A stretch of 64,000 nucleotides of DNA from an uncultured Tenacibaculum sp. (GTDB taxonomy: Bacteria; Bacteroidota; Bacteroidia; Flavobacteriales; Flavobacteriaceae). The translations under genes were made by a program, and so were the position numbers. Numbering within the stretch: position 1 is the stretch's first letter; each line of letters begins with the position of its first letter. The notes below the pieces were generated by a model, which did no database searches, was not told the origin of the DNA, and worked only from the letters and a program-made list of their open reading frames with translations. Location: NCBI RefSeq assembly GCF_947499065.1, contig NZ_CANMMT010000001.1, positions 682,001 to 746,000 of the forward strand. Direction: 5' to 3'. Below are positions 10,276-20,936 of this stretch, piece by piece.

Positions 10276-12366
10276 TTACCAGATTCTAACTCTTTCTTCT
10301 GGTTTTAAATACATTTTATCACCTTCTTTTACATCAAATGCTTCATAGAAAGCATCAACGTTTTTAAGAGGCATATAAGCTCTATATTGACCTGGAGCGT
10401 GTGTATTTGTCATGATTAAGTTCTTTAAAGCCTCATCACGCATTTTAGTTCTCCAAATAGTACCCCAAGAAAGGAAGAAACGTTGCTCAGGAGAGAAACC
10501 ATCAATATCATCAGGACGACCACTCTTTTCTAAGAATACTTTTAATCCTTCGTAAGCAGCTTGAACACCACCTAAATCACCAATGTTTTCACCTAAAGTA
10601 TACTCACCATTTAAGTGCATACTATCAATAGCAATAATGTCACTATATTGTTTTACTAATTTACTTCCAACGTCTTTAAACTTTTTAGAATCTTCTTCAG
10701 TCCACCAATTTTTAAGGTTTCCGTCACCGTCAAAACGAGCACCAGAATCATCAAAACTGTGTGAAATTTCGTGACCAATAACAGCTCCAATTCCACCATA
10801 GTTTACAGCTTCATCAGCTTTATAGTTGTAGAAAGGTGGTTGTAAAATTGCCGCTGGGAATACAATTTCGTTGTTTACAGGGTTAAAGTAAGCATTTACT
10901 GTTTGTGGAGACATTCCCCATTCAGTTCTATCTACTTCTTTACCTAATTTAGCCATGTTTTTATCAAAGTTCCATTTAGAAACATTAATAGCATTATCAA
11001 AATAAGTACCCCCGTTTTTTAATCCTTTAACTTGTAAAGCAGAATAATCTTTCCATTTATCTGGGTAAGCAATCTTAACAGTTAATTTATGTAATTTTTC
11101 TAAGGCTTTTTTCTTAGTTTCCTCACTCATCCAAGGTAATTGAGCAATACGTTTTTCAAAACCTAACATTACATTGTCAATCATTTCCTTAGCTTTTTTC
11201 TTAGCTTCTGGTGGGAATTTAGCATCAACATATAATTTACCTAAAGCTTCTCCAATTGCACCGTTTAGGTTACCTAAAGCTCGCTCGTCTCTTGGGCGTT
11301 GCTTTTTAGCTCCACGCATTTCTTTGCTGTAAAACTCCCAGTTAGCTTTTTCTAAGTCAGTAGATAATAATCCTAATGAATTATTAATTGCATTCCAACG
11401 TAATAATAATTTAATATCTTCTACTGGACGAGTTTTAAGAATTTCACTCATTGCTTTAAAATATCCAGGGTCGGTAACAATTACTTTATCAATGTTGTCT
11501 ACACCAATTCCTTTTAAGTGAGCAGCCCAATCAATTGTTGGAGCTAAAGTAGTTAACTCTTCAATAGTCATTGGGTTATACATTTTACGTGTATCTCTAC
11601 GCTCTTCTTTAGTCATCATTGGTTCTGCTAAACTCTTTTCAAAACTAACAATGGTTTCAGCGTTTTTCTTTGCAGTAGCTTCATCATCACCAAATTCTTG
11701 TAACATTTTAGCTACAAATTCTTGATATTTTTCAAGCTTATCTTTTACTTTATCATCTACATAATAGTCTCTAGATAAACCAAGTCCACCAGCACCCATA
11801 TAACCAGCATTCATACTACTGTTTTTAAGGTCGTTGAAAACTCCAAATCCATAGAAACCACCACCTCCATAAGGAGCCATGTTAGTAATAAAATCTTGAA
11901 CACCATTTAAATCTTTAATTTCCTCAATTTTTTTAAGGAAAGGTTTTAAAGGTTCTTTACCAGATTTGTTTCTGGCAACGGTATCCATAATAGTTTCGTA
12001 GTAGTTTACAGCTTTTTCTTGGTCAGAATCAATTTCGTTTCCTTCAGAATCTTTTATTTTAGGAAAGTTTCCTTCTTCGATGGCTTTGTTTAAGATAGCT
12101 AATACATCAGCATCTGTTTTTTTACGAAGTTCTCCAAAACCTCCCCAAGAAGTTCTGTCGGCAGGGATTTCAGTTTTATCCAACCAAGCCCCGTTTACAT
12201 ATCTAAAGAAATCATCTGTAGGCTTTACAGAGGTATCCATATTTTCTAAGATAATTCCCTGTACTTTTTCTTCAGGTTGCTTATCTGCTTTTTTATCTGT
12301 TTTACAGGATGCAATTGCTAAAGAAGCGACAGCAGTAGTAAACAGCATTTTGTGAATGGTTTTCAT
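10276..12366 (-). CDS. M13 family metallopeptidase (neprilysin/PepO-like) lipoprotein
   Basis: Zn motif 'VIGHEISHSFDDSG', 'NIGDLGG', 'RAYMPLKNVDAFYEAF'. Confidence 0.95.
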   Translation of the reverse strand: MKTIHKMLFTTAVASLAIASCKTDKKADKQPEEKVQGIILENMDTSVKPTDDFFRYVNGAWLDKTEIPADRTSWGGFGELRKKTDADVLAILNKAIEEGNFPKIKDSEGNEIDSDQEKAVNYYETIMDTVARNKSGKEPLKPFLKKIEEIKDLNGVQDFITNMAPYGGGGFYGFGVFNDLKNSSMNAGYMGAGGLGLSRDYYVDDKVKDKLEKYQEFVAKMLQEFGDDEATAKKNAETIVSFEKSLAEPMMTKEERRDTRKMYNPMTIEELTTLAPTIDWAAHLKGIGVDNIDKVIVTDPGYFKAMSEILKTRPVEDIKLLLRWNAINNSLGLLSTDLEKANWEFYSKEMRGAKKQRPRDERALGNLNGAIGEALGKLYVDAKFPPEAKKKAKEMIDNVMLGFEKRIAQLPWMSEETKKKALEKLHKLTVKIAYPDKWKDYSALQVKGLKNGGTYFDNAINVSKWNFDKNMAKLGKEVDRTEWGMSPQTVNAYFNPVNNEIVFPAAILQPPFYNYKADEAVNYGGIGAVIGHEISHSFDDSGARFDGDGNLKNWWTEEDSKKFKDVGSKLVKQYSDIIAIDSMHLNGEYTLGENIGDLGGVQAAYEGLKVFLEKSGRPDDIDGFSPEQRFFLSWGTIWRTKMRDEALKNLIMTNTHAPGQYRAYMPLKNVDAFYEAFDVKEGDKMYLKPEERVRIW

Positions 12367-12385
12367 TGTATATAATTTGATTGAT

Positions 12386-12847
12386 TTAATTACAAGTGAT
12401 TTTTAATTGTTTTCCTTCTTGTTTCGCTTTTTTGTCTTTTTCTTTTCCGATTGCAATACCTAGTAACATACCAAAAGGTAAACCTATACCTAGTAGAGCA
12501 ATATTACCTAATAACATTCCGAATATGGTTCCGAAAGAAACACCAAAAAGACTCATTCCTAAAACCATCCATTGATTTTGATAGTACTTTTCATGAACAT
12601 AGCCATGGTTTTTTCTTACAAGCTCGAGAATATTATGATTTTTAACTATGAGTTTATTTCTGTATTTTTTCAATTCCCCTTCAAATTTGTTTATTTCTTC
12701 TAAATCTTTATTTATTTGAGAAATACTAGAATCTGATAAAGGAAGAGTTTCTAAAACAGATAGAGTATTTTCTATCTTGTTAAAGGCTTTTAAAACATTT
12801 TTATCAGAGATAAAAGGTTCTTTTTTCTTTAGAGAAATAAATATCAT
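12386..12847 (-). CDS. Hypothetical membrane protein
   Basis: Gly-rich TM hairpin 'MSLFGVSFGTIFGMLLGNIALLGIGLPFGMLLGIAIG'. Confidence 0.65.
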   Translation of the reverse strand: MIFISLKKKEPFISDKNVLKAFNKIENTLSVLETLPLSDSSISQINKDLEEINKFEGELKKYRNKLIVKNHNILELVRKNHGYVHEKYYQNQWMVLGMSLFGVSFGTIFGMLLGNIALLGIGLPFGMLLGIAIGKEKDKKAKQEGKQLKITCN

Positions 12848-12899
12848 AGTTAAGTTAGTTTACTCATATAAGAATACTAAATGTAAAAAATGTTACAGT

Positions 12900-15056
12900 T
12901 TAGCTCTTAATTTTTGATTTTGGAGGATTTGGTAATTGATCAAACCCCATGTTAAATAATGTAAAACCAAATATATCAGCGTACTGTTCTATAGTTTTTG
13001 CAACTGGAGTTCCAGCACCATGACCAGCATTAGTTTCAATACGAATTAATACAGGGTTATCTCCTTGTTGCTTTTCTTGTAATTCGGCAGCAAATTTGAA
13101 ACTATGCGCAGGTACAACACGGTCGTCGTGGTCACCAGTAGTTACCATAGTAGCAGGATATGCTTCTTTTTTAACATTGTGTACTGGAGAATATCCTTTT
13201 AAATACTTAAACATTTCTTCATTTTGTTCAGCACTTCCGTAGTCATATGCCCAACCAGCACCTGCAGTAAATGTGTGATAACGTAACATGTCTAATACAC
13301 CTACAGCTGGTAAAGCAACTTTCATTAAGTCAGGACGTTGTGTCATAGTAGCACCTACTAATAAACCTCCATTAGACCCTCCACGAATTGCTAAGAAATC
13401 AGAAGCAGTATATTTTTCTTTAATTAGGTATTCAGCAGCAGCAATAAAATCGTCAAAAACATTTTGTTTTTGTAATTGAGTTCCAGCTTTGTGCCATTTT
13501 TTACCATATTCACCACCACCACGTAAGTTAGGTACTGCGTATACACCTCCTTGTTCCATCCATACTGCGTTAGCAATACTAAAAGAAGGAGTTAAAGAAA
13601 TATTAAATCCACCATAACCATATAATATAGTTGGGTTTTTACCATTTAATTCCAATCCTTTTTTATAGGTAATAATCATAGGTACTTTTGTTCCGTCTTT
13701 AGAAGTATAGAAAACTTGTTTACTCTCATAATCATCAGAATTGAAAGAAATAGCTGGTTTCCAATATAATTTATAAGTACCATCTTGTGGATTAAACTTA
13801 TAAGAAGAGCTTGGAGTATTGTAATTTGTAAAAGAGAAATATAATTCTTTAGCGTCAGTTTTTCCACCAAAACCACCAGAAGAACCTACACCAGGTAATT
13901 TAACTTCACGAATTAGTTTTCCATCAAAATCATATTGTAATACTTTAGAAACAGCATCAACCATATATTCAGCAAAGAAATACCCAGCACCAGTAGAAGG
14001 AGATAAAACATTTTCAGTTTCAGCGATAAAATCTTTCCAGTTTTCTGGAGTAGGATTTTTAGCATCTACTGTTACTACCTTTTTATTAGGTGCATTTAAG
14101 TTGGTAACTAAATATAATTTATCACTACGGTTATCAATTACATAAGTATCACTCTTGTAATTATCTACAACGGTAACTAGTTTACTGTTTTCTTGACTTA
14201 AGTCTTTTAAAAATAATTTATTTCCAGAGGTAGAAGTAGAAGCAGAGATAATTAAGTATTTATCATCTTCAGTTAAATAACCACCAACATATCTGTTTTT
14301 TTCTTCAGGAGTAGCTCCAAAAATAACAGCATCTTCATTTTGTTTAGTTCCTAACTTATGATAATATAGTTTATGTTGATCTGTTTTTGCTGAAAGCTCA
14401 CTTCCTTTAGGTTTATCGTAACTAGAATAGTAGAATCCTTCATTACCTTTCCAAGCTATGCCAGAGAACTTTACATCAATTAAAGTATCGCCAATAATTT
14501 CCTTGTTTTTGGCATCCATCACAATAATTTTCCTCCAATCGCTACCTCCTTCAGAAATTGAGTAAGCAACAATATCTCCACTTTTAGAAAAGCTAACAGA
14601 ACCTAAAGAAGTAGTTCCGTCATTAGAAAAAGTATTAGGATCTAAAAAAACTTCTTCTTTACCACTATCATCTTTTCTATATAATACGTATTGATTTTGT
14701 AAACCATTATTTTTATAAAAATAAGTATAGTTTCCTTCTTTAAAAGGAGTACCCACTTTTTCGTAGTTCCATAATTCAGATAAACGATCTTTTATTTGTT
14801 TACGGTATGGTATTTTACTTAAATAATCGAAAGTAACCTCGTTTTCAGCTTTTACCCAGTTTTCAGTTTCTGGACTACGGTCGTCTTCTAGCCAACGGTA
14901 ATTATCGGTAACTTTAGTTCCGAAATAATCATCTACAACAGGTTTTTTGGTTGTTTCAGGATAATTCACAGTAATATTTTTCTTGGTTTGTTTTTGTTCT
15001 TTGCAGGATACCAGTATTACACTGGCACAAAGAACAGGGAAAAGAATTTTTTTCAT
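12900..15056 (-). CDS. Prolyl oligopeptidase family serine peptidase (S9)
   Basis: '[16 protein letters not shown]', '[11 protein letters not shown]', 'NAGHGAG'; start [18 protein letters not shown] at 15056 preferred over 15083. Confidence 0.94.
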   Translation of the reverse strand: MKKILFPVLCASVILVSCKEQKQTKKNITVNYPETTKKPVVDDYFGTKVTDNYRWLEDDRSPETENWVKAENEVTFDYLSKIPYRKQIKDRLSELWNYEKVGTPFKEGNYTYFYKNNGLQNQYVLYRKDDSGKEEVFLDPNTFSNDGTTSLGSVSFSKSGDIVAYSISEGGSDWRKIIVMDAKNKEIIGDTLIDVKFSGIAWKGNEGFYYSSYDKPKGSELSAKTDQHKLYYHKLGTKQNEDAVIFGATPEEKNRYVGGYLTEDDKYLIISASTSTSGNKLFLKDLSQENSKLVTVVDNYKSDTYVIDNRSDKLYLVTNLNAPNKKVVTVDAKNPTPENWKDFIAETENVLSPSTGAGYFFAEYMVDAVSKVLQYDFDGKLIREVKLPGVGSSGGFGGKTDAKELYFSFTNYNTPSSSYKFNPQDGTYKLYWKPAISFNSDDYESKQVFYTSKDGTKVPMIITYKKGLELNGKNPTILYGYGGFNISLTPSFSIANAVWMEQGGVYAVPNLRGGGEYGKKWHKAGTQLQKQNVFDDFIAAAEYLIKEKYTASDFLAIRGGSNGGLLVGATMTQRPDLMKVALPAVGVLDMLRYHTFTAGAGWAYDYGSAEQNEEMFKYLKGYSPVHNVKKEAYPATMVTTGDHDDRVVPAHSFKFAAELQEKQQGDNPVLIRIETNAGHGAGTPVAKTIEQYADIFGFTLFNMGFDQLPNPPKSKIKS

Positions 15057-15225
15057 GATGAAATAATTAGTTAATTCTTTCAAAGTTAGAAGAAAATGAT
15101 TGGTAAGCTTGTTTTTTTAAGATGAATTTAACATTAAATAAGTTTTGTGTAATCTTTAGAAATAAAAACGACTATTTTTATGCTTAAAAATATTACTAAA
15201 TAAAAATTAGTAAAAAATTACAATA

Positions 15226-15585
15226 ATGACAGAAAACTTAACAAAAGAAACATTTTTAAAAAAAGTGTTTAACTACGAAGAGAATAAAGAGTGGAAATTT
15301 GAAGGAGATAAACCGGCATTGATAGATTTTTATGCTGATTGGTGTGGTCCATGTAAAGCATTAGCTCCAGTTTTAGAAGTACTAAGTGAAGAATATGAAG
15401 GAAAAATAGATATTTATAAAATAAATACTGAAGAGCAGCAAGAATTATCAGCAGCGTTTGGAATTCGTAGTATTCCATCAATGTTATTTTGTCCTATGGG
15501 AGAAGAGCCTCAAATGGCTCATGGAGCTCTCCCTCAAAAACAGATAGAACAAATTATAAAAGACGTTTTAAAAGTTGAAAAATAG
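15226..15585 (+). CDS. Thioredoxin family protein
   Basis: 'DFYADWCGPCKALAPVLE'. Confidence 0.93.
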   Translation: MTENLTKETFLKKVFNYEENKEWKFEGDKPALIDFYADWCGPCKALAPVLEVLSEEYEGKIDIYKINTEEQQELSAAFGIRSIPSMLFCPMGEEPQMAHGALPQKQIEQIIKDVLKVEK

Positions 15586-15590
15586 AAATT

Positions 15591-15620
15591 AAAAGTGATG
15601 CAAAAAGCATCACTTTTTTT
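15591..15620 (+). terminator. Rho-independent terminator
   Basis: AAAAGTGATGC-AAAAA-GCATCACTTTTTTT. Confidence 0.8.
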
Positions 15621-15867
15621 ATACAAAAAACCAAAATAAGAAACTCAGTGATTATCACTACGGAAGCTGTTTTTTAGTTTTTAAGTTGTTGTTTTTAAGT
15701 GTTTTGTAAAAATTGAAAATTGACGTTTTTTTTTGAAAAAAAGCCAATTTGTTAAAAACTTCAAGGGATTTGTGAATAAGTATCGCTTTCAATTTTTAGC
15801 AATTTTTTGAATCTTTGTTTTATCCCTCAAGAAGACAAAATAACACATAAAATTTAGCTCAAAAAGA

Positions 15868-16839
15868 ATGGCTGTAACTGAACCAATTTTACAAGAAAAT
15901 AAAGATAGATTTGTAATTTTTCCAATTCAACATAATGATTTATGGGAATGGTATAAAAAACAGCAGGCCTGTTTCTGGACAGCCGAAGAAATCGATTTAC
16001 ATTCCGATTTGAATGATTGGAATAAAAAATTGACAGACGATGAGCGTTATTTTATAAAACATGTCTTAGCTTTTTTTGCCGCTTCTGATGGTATTGTAAA
16101 TGAAAATTTAGCAGAAAACTTTGTAAATGAAGTTCAGTATTCTGAAGCAAAGTTTTTTTATGGTTTTCAAATAATGATGGAGAATATTCATTCAGAAACG
16201 TATTCATTATTAATAGATACTTATGTTAAAGATGAGGAAGAAAAAGATAGGTTATTTAAAGCTATAGAGGTTTTTCCAGCAATTAAGAAAAAAGCAGATT
16301 GGGCATTAAAATGGATAGAATCTGATTCATTTGCAGAAAGATTAATTGCTTTTGCAGCTGTTGAAGGTGTTTTCTTCTCAGGTTCATTTTGTTCTATTTT
16401 CTGGTTAAAGAAAAGAGGATTGTTACCTGGATTAACGTTTTCTAATGAGTTAATTTCTAGAGATGAAGGAATGCACTGTGATTTTGCAGTTCATTTACAT
16501 AACCACCATATAGTTAATAAAGTACCAAAAGAACGTATTAGAGAAATAATTATAGATGCTCTTTCTATTGAAAGAGAGTTTATTACAGAATCTTTACCTG
16601 TAAGTTTAATTGGTATGAATGCTAAGTTAATGACTCAGTATTTAGAGTACGTAACTGATAGATTATTATTAGAATTTGGTTGTGAAAAAGAATATAATGT
16701 GTCGAATCCATTCGATTTTATGGAAATGATTTCGTTAGAAGGAAAGACAAACTTCTTTGAGAAAAGAGTATCAGAGTACCAAAAAGCTGGTGTATCATCA
16801 GGAGGTACAGGAGATATCAGTTTCGATGCTGATTTCTAG
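15868..16839 (+). CDS. nrdB: Ribonucleoside-diphosphate reductase subunit beta
   Basis: '[16 protein letters not shown]', '[17 protein letters not shown]', '[11 protein letters not shown]'. Confidence 0.95.
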   Translation: MAVTEPILQENKDRFVIFPIQHNDLWEWYKKQQACFWTAEEIDLHSDLNDWNKKLTDDERYFIKHVLAFFAASDGIVNENLAENFVNEVQYSEAKFFYGFQIMMENIHSETYSLLIDTYVKDEEEKDRLFKAIEVFPAIKKKADWALKWIESDSFAERLIAFAAVEGVFFSGSFCSIFWLKKRGLLPGLTFSNELISRDEGMHCDFAVHLHNHHIVNKVPKERIREIIIDALSIEREFITESLPVSLIGMNAKLMTQYLEYVTDRLLLEFGCEKEYNVSNPFDFMEMISLEGKTNFFEKRVSEYQKAGVSSGGTGDISFDADF

Positions 16840-16882
16840 TAAAATATAACTACTGCTAACCCCTACATGCGGTAATTTTTTT

Positions 16883-16907
16883 GCAAAAGCACATTTTGTG
16901 CTTTTGC
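16883..16907. other. Strong perfect hairpin between nrdB and nrdA
   Basis: GCAAAAGCACA-TTT-TGTGCTTTTGC, 11-bp perfect stem, no following U-tract on plus strand. Confidence 0.7.
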
Positions 16908-17011
16908 ACCATAAGGTTTCCCCTAAGAAACAAAATTATTTTAACAAACATGAGTTACTATTATATAGTGCTATAGTAACTTTATTAACAAATTTAAAAA
17001 CCAGTAAGAAT

Positions 17012-19399
17012 ATGTATGTAGTAAAAAGAGACGGCAGAAAAGAGCCTGTGATGTTCGACAAAATCACAGCAAGGGTTAGAAAAATGTGTTATGGATTAAA
17101 CAAAATTGTTGATCCAGTAAAAGTAGCAATGCGAGTTATTGAAGGTTTGTATGATGGGGTAACTACTTCTGAATTAGATAATTTAGCTGCAGAAATTGCT
17201 GCTACTATGACAACAGCTCACCCAGATTATGCAAAACTAGCTGCAAGAATAGCCGTATCTAACTTACATAAAAACACAAAGAAATCTTTTTCTGATACGA
17301 TGACTGATTTGTATGAATACATCAATCCTCGTACAGGAAATAAAGCACCATTATTAGCAGATGATGTATATGAAATCATCATGAAAAATGCTGATAAATT
17401 AGACTCAACTATTATTTATAGTCGTGATTTTAATTATGATTATTTTGGTTTTAAAACCTTAGAAAGGTCGTATTTGTTAAAGTTAAATGGTAACATTGTT
17501 GAGCGTCCACAACAAATGTTAATGCGTGTTTCTATTGGAATTCATAAAGAAGATATTGATGAGGCTATTGCTACATACGAATTAATGAGTAAAAAATATT
17601 TTACGCATGCAACGCCAACCTTATTCAATGCTGGAACACCAAAACCACAAATGTCTTCATGCTTCTTATTACAAATGCAAGACGATAGTATCGATGGTAT
17701 TTACGATACTTTAAAACAAACAGCAAAAATTTCACAATCTGCTGGAGGTATTGGTTTATCTATACATAATATTCGTGCTACAGGAAGTTATATAGCTGGA
17801 ACTAATGGTACATCAAATGGTATCGTTCCAATGTTACGTGTATTTAACGATACAGCTAGGTATGTAGATCAAGGAGGAGGAAAACGTAAAGGTTCTTTTG
17901 CTATGTATTTAGAGCCTTGGCATGCAGATATTTATGATTTCTTAGATTTAAAAAAGAATCATGGTAAAGAAGAAATGCGTGCACGTGACTTATTCTATGC
18001 AATGTGGATTTCTGATTTATTTATGAAAAGAGTACAAGAAGATGGAGATTGGACATTAATGTGTCCACACGAGTGTCCACACTTGTATGATACATATGGA
18101 GAAGAGTTTGAGCGTTTATATACAAGCTACGAGGAAGCTGGAAAAGGAAGAAAAACCATTAAAGCTCGTGATTTATGGGAAAAGATATTAGAATCTCAAA
18201 TAGAAACAGGTACTCCGTACATGTTATATAAAGATGCTGCTAACCGTAAATCAAATCAGAAGAATTTAGGAACAATTCGTTCTTCAAATTTATGTACAGA
18301 GATTATGGAGTATACAGCTGAAGATGAAGTAGCTGTATGTAACTTAGCATCGATAGCTATACCAATGTTTGTTGCTGAGGATGAAAATGGTAATAAATTC
18401 TTTGATCACGACAGATTATTTGAAGTAACTAAAAAAGTAATTAGAAACTTAGACACAGTAATTGATCGTAACTATTATCCAGTAGTAGAGGCAGAAAACT
18501 CTAATACACGTCACCGTCCTGTAGGATTAGGTATTCAAGGATTAGCAGATGCTTTTATCATGTTACGTATGCCGTTTACATCAGATGAAGCAAAAAAATT
18601 AAACCAAGAAATTTTTGAAACATTATACTTTGCTTCGGTAACTTCATCTATGGAGGTTGCAAAAGCAAAAGGAGCATACTCTACCTATGAAGGATCACCA
18701 ATGTCTCAAGGAGAATTCCAATACAATATGTGGGGAATTAATGATGATGAATTAAGTGGTCGTTGGAACTGGAAAGCATTACGTAAAGAAGTTAAAAAAC
18801 ATGGAGTACGTAACTCTTTATTAGTTGCACCGATGCCAACAGCTTCTACATCTCAAATCTTAGGAAATAATGAAGCTTTTGAACCATATACTTCTAATAT
18901 TTATACACGTAGAGTATTATCAGGAGAGTTTATTGTAGTAAACAAGCATTTACTAGAAGATTTAGTAGAGTTAGGTTTATGGGATAACAATATGAAGGAA
19001 GATATTATGCGTGCTAATGGATCTATCCAACATATTGAAGTAATACCACAAGAGTTAAAAGACTTATATAAGACAGTTTGGGAAATGAGTATGAAAGATA
19101 TTATTGATATGGCCCGTCATAGAGGGTATTTTATCGATCAATCTCAATCATTAAACTTATTTATGAAAGATCCTGATTTTGGAAAATTAACATCAATGCA
19201 TTTCTATGCTTGGAAGTCTGGTTTAAAAACTGGAATGTATTATTTACGTACTAAATCAGCAGTTAATGCGAAGCAATTCACATTAAATATAGAAAAGAAA
19301 GAAGAAGATAAGCCAATGAGCCCAGAAGAATTTAAGGCAATGGTAGATGCTTCTAAAAATGCAGAAGGACCAGACGATTGTTTAATGTGTGGTTCTTAA
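17012..19399 (+). CDS. nrdA: Ribonucleoside-diphosphate reductase subunit alpha
   Basis: ATP-cone '[18 protein letters not shown]', 'NLCTEI', C-terminal 'CLMCGS'; start at 17012 preferred over 16898. Confidence 0.95.
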   Translation: MYVVKRDGRKEPVMFDKITARVRKMCYGLNKIVDPVKVAMRVIEGLYDGVTTSELDNLAAEIAATMTTAHPDYAKLAARIAVSNLHKNTKKSFSDTMTDLYEYINPRTGNKAPLLADDVYEIIMKNADKLDSTIIYSRDFNYDYFGFKTLERSYLLKLNGNIVERPQQMLMRVSIGIHKEDIDEAIATYELMSKKYFTHATPTLFNAGTPKPQMSSCFLLQMQDDSIDGIYDTLKQTAKISQSAGGIGLSIHNIRATGSYIAGTNGTSNGIVPMLRVFNDTARYVDQGGGKRKGSFAMYLEPWHADIYDFLDLKKNHGKEEMRARDLFYAMWISDLFMKRVQEDGDWTLMCPHECPHLYDTYGEEFERLYTSYEEAGKGRKTIKARDLWEKILESQIETGTPYMLYKDAANRKSNQKNLGTIRSSNLCTEIMEYTAEDEVAVCNLASIAIPMFVAEDENGNKFFDHDRLFEVTKKVIRNLDTVIDRNYYPVVEAENSNTRHRPVGLGIQGLADAFIMLRMPFTSDEAKKLNQEIFETLYFASVTSSMEVAKAKGAYSTYEGSPMSQGEFQYNMWGINDDELSGRWNWKALRKEVKKHGVRNSLLVAPMPTASTSQILGNNEAFEPYTSNIYTRRVLSGEFIVVNKHLLEDLVELGLWDNNMKEDIMRANGSIQHIEVIPQELKDLYKTVWEMSMKDIIDMARHRGYFIDQSQSLNLFMKDPDFGKLTSMHFYAWKSGLKTGMYYLRTKSAVNAKQFTLNIEKKEEDKPMSPEEFKAMVDASKNAEGPDDCLMCGS

Positions 19400-19480
19400 A
19401 TAGTAGAATTAAATTAAAAGTGATTAAGAGAAGTCGAAAGGCTTCTCTTTTTTAGTATTTTCGAAAAAATTTTATTCAAA

Positions 19481-20821
19481 ATGATGAACTGGGAACAATT
19501 ACTCTCTTTAAAACGTTATGGAGACACTCAAAAAAGAGAACGAATAAAACAAGACGAAACACGTCTAGGATTTGAAGTAGATTTTGATAGAATTATATTT
19601 TCATCAGCATTTCGTAGCCTTCAAGATAAAACTCAAGTAATACCACTTTCAAAAACCGATTTTGTACATACTAGATTAACCCATAGTTTAGAAGTGTCTG
19701 TTGTAGGAAGAACCCTTGGTCGTAGAGTAGGTAAGATATTGTTAGAAAGACACCCAAATCTAAAAGAATTAGGATATACTTTTAATGATTTTGGAGCAAT
19801 TGTAGCAGCAGCTTCTGTAATGCATGATATAGGAAATCCGCCTTTTGGCCATTCAGGAGAAAAAGCAATTGGGGAATACTTTAAGACAGGAAAAGGACTT
19901 CAATATAAAGAACAGCTTACAGAAAAAGAATATCAAGATATTATAGATTTTGAAGGTAATGCGAATGGTTTTAAAATTCTAACAGAGAATAATCAGGGAA
20001 CCGAAGGAGGTTTACGACTATCCTATGCTACTTTAGGAGCTTTTATGAAGTATCCAAAAGAAAGTCTACCTAAAAAACCAACTAAACATATAGTTGACAA
20101 AAAGTATGGTTTTTTTCAATCGGAAAAAGAGGCTTTTTTAGATATAGCTAACGATTTAGGATTGCAAAAAAAAGAAAGTGATGGAATATCATATTACCGT
20201 CATCCATTAGCGTATTTAGTAGAAGCTGCAGATGATATTTGCTATACAATTATCGATTTTGAAGATGGAATAAATCTAGGGTTAATAGATGAAGATTATG
20301 CTTTAGAGTATATGATTAAGTTAGTGAAAAATACTATCGATATAAAAAAATACCATTCACTTCAGTATAAAAAAGATAGAGTAAGTTATTTAAGAGCCTT
20401 AGCTATTGGTGTCTTAATTAATGAAGCAATTGATATTTTCTTAGAAAATGAAGAGGAAATATTAAACGGAACATTTGATAAATCGTTGTTAGATAAATGC
20501 AAGTTTGAAGCACAAATAAATGATATCATTAAAATTAGTGTAGAAAAAATTTATCGTAGTAAAGAAGTTATAGAAAAAGAAGTAGCAGGCTATAAGATTA
20601 TTGCAGATTTATTAGATGTATTTGTTACAGCTCTTAATAATAAATTTAAAGGAAATCAATCAAATTATGATAAGTTGGTATTGAATTTACTACCTAAACA
20701 ATACCAGCAAGAAAAAGAGAATTTATACGATAGAATTATGCAAATAGCTAGTTATGTTTCCGGTTTATCTGATGGTTTTGCAATAAGGTTATATCAAAAA
20801 ATAAAAGGAAATGTAATTTAA
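19481..20821 (+). CDS. dgt: Deoxyguanosinetriphosphate triphosphohydrolase
   Basis: HD-domain 'RLTHSLEVSVVGR', 'VMHDIGNPPFGHSGE', 'FEGNANGFKIL', 'EAADDICYTIIDFED'. Confidence 0.93.
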   Translation: MMNWEQLLSLKRYGDTQKRERIKQDETRLGFEVDFDRIIFSSAFRSLQDKTQVIPLSKTDFVHTRLTHSLEVSVVGRTLGRRVGKILLERHPNLKELGYTFNDFGAIVAAASVMHDIGNPPFGHSGEKAIGEYFKTGKGLQYKEQLTEKEYQDIIDFEGNANGFKILTENNQGTEGGLRLSYATLGAFMKYPKESLPKKPTKHIVDKKYGFFQSEKEAFLDIANDLGLQKKESDGISYYRHPLAYLVEAADDICYTIIDFEDGINLGLIDEDYALEYMIKLVKNTIDIKKYHSLQYKKDRVSYLRALAIGVLINEAIDIFLENEEEILNGTFDKSLLDKCKFEAQINDIIKISVEKIYRSKEVIEKEVAGYKIIADLLDVFVTALNNKFKGNQSNYDKLVLNLLPKQYQQEKENLYDRIMQIASYVSGLSDGFAIRLYQKIKGNVI

Positions 20822-20881
20822 GAGACTGTTAAAATTCAGTTTTTATGTTAAAATATTCAATATATTAGCTTTTTTTTAATA

Positions 20882-20916
20882 AAAAGGTAGGGAAAAATTA
20901 ACTATACCTGTTTTAC
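20882..20916 (+). promoter_or_regulatory. Composite motif copy 2: AAAAGGTAGGG-N17-GTTTTAC, upstream of T9SS cargo gene
   Basis: Same words and spacing as 9064-9098. Confidence 0.45.
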
Positions 20917-20936
20917 ATGTTACTAATAACTTTATT

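Noticed and set aside
13288-13479. Plus-strand ORF inside the prolyl oligopeptidase gene
   Set aside because: Antisense shadow ORF.
16898-17011. 38-aa N-terminal extension of NrdA in the ORF track
   Set aside because: Canonical ATP-cone start [13 protein letters not shown] begins at 17012; the extension reads through the intergenic region just after the hairpin.
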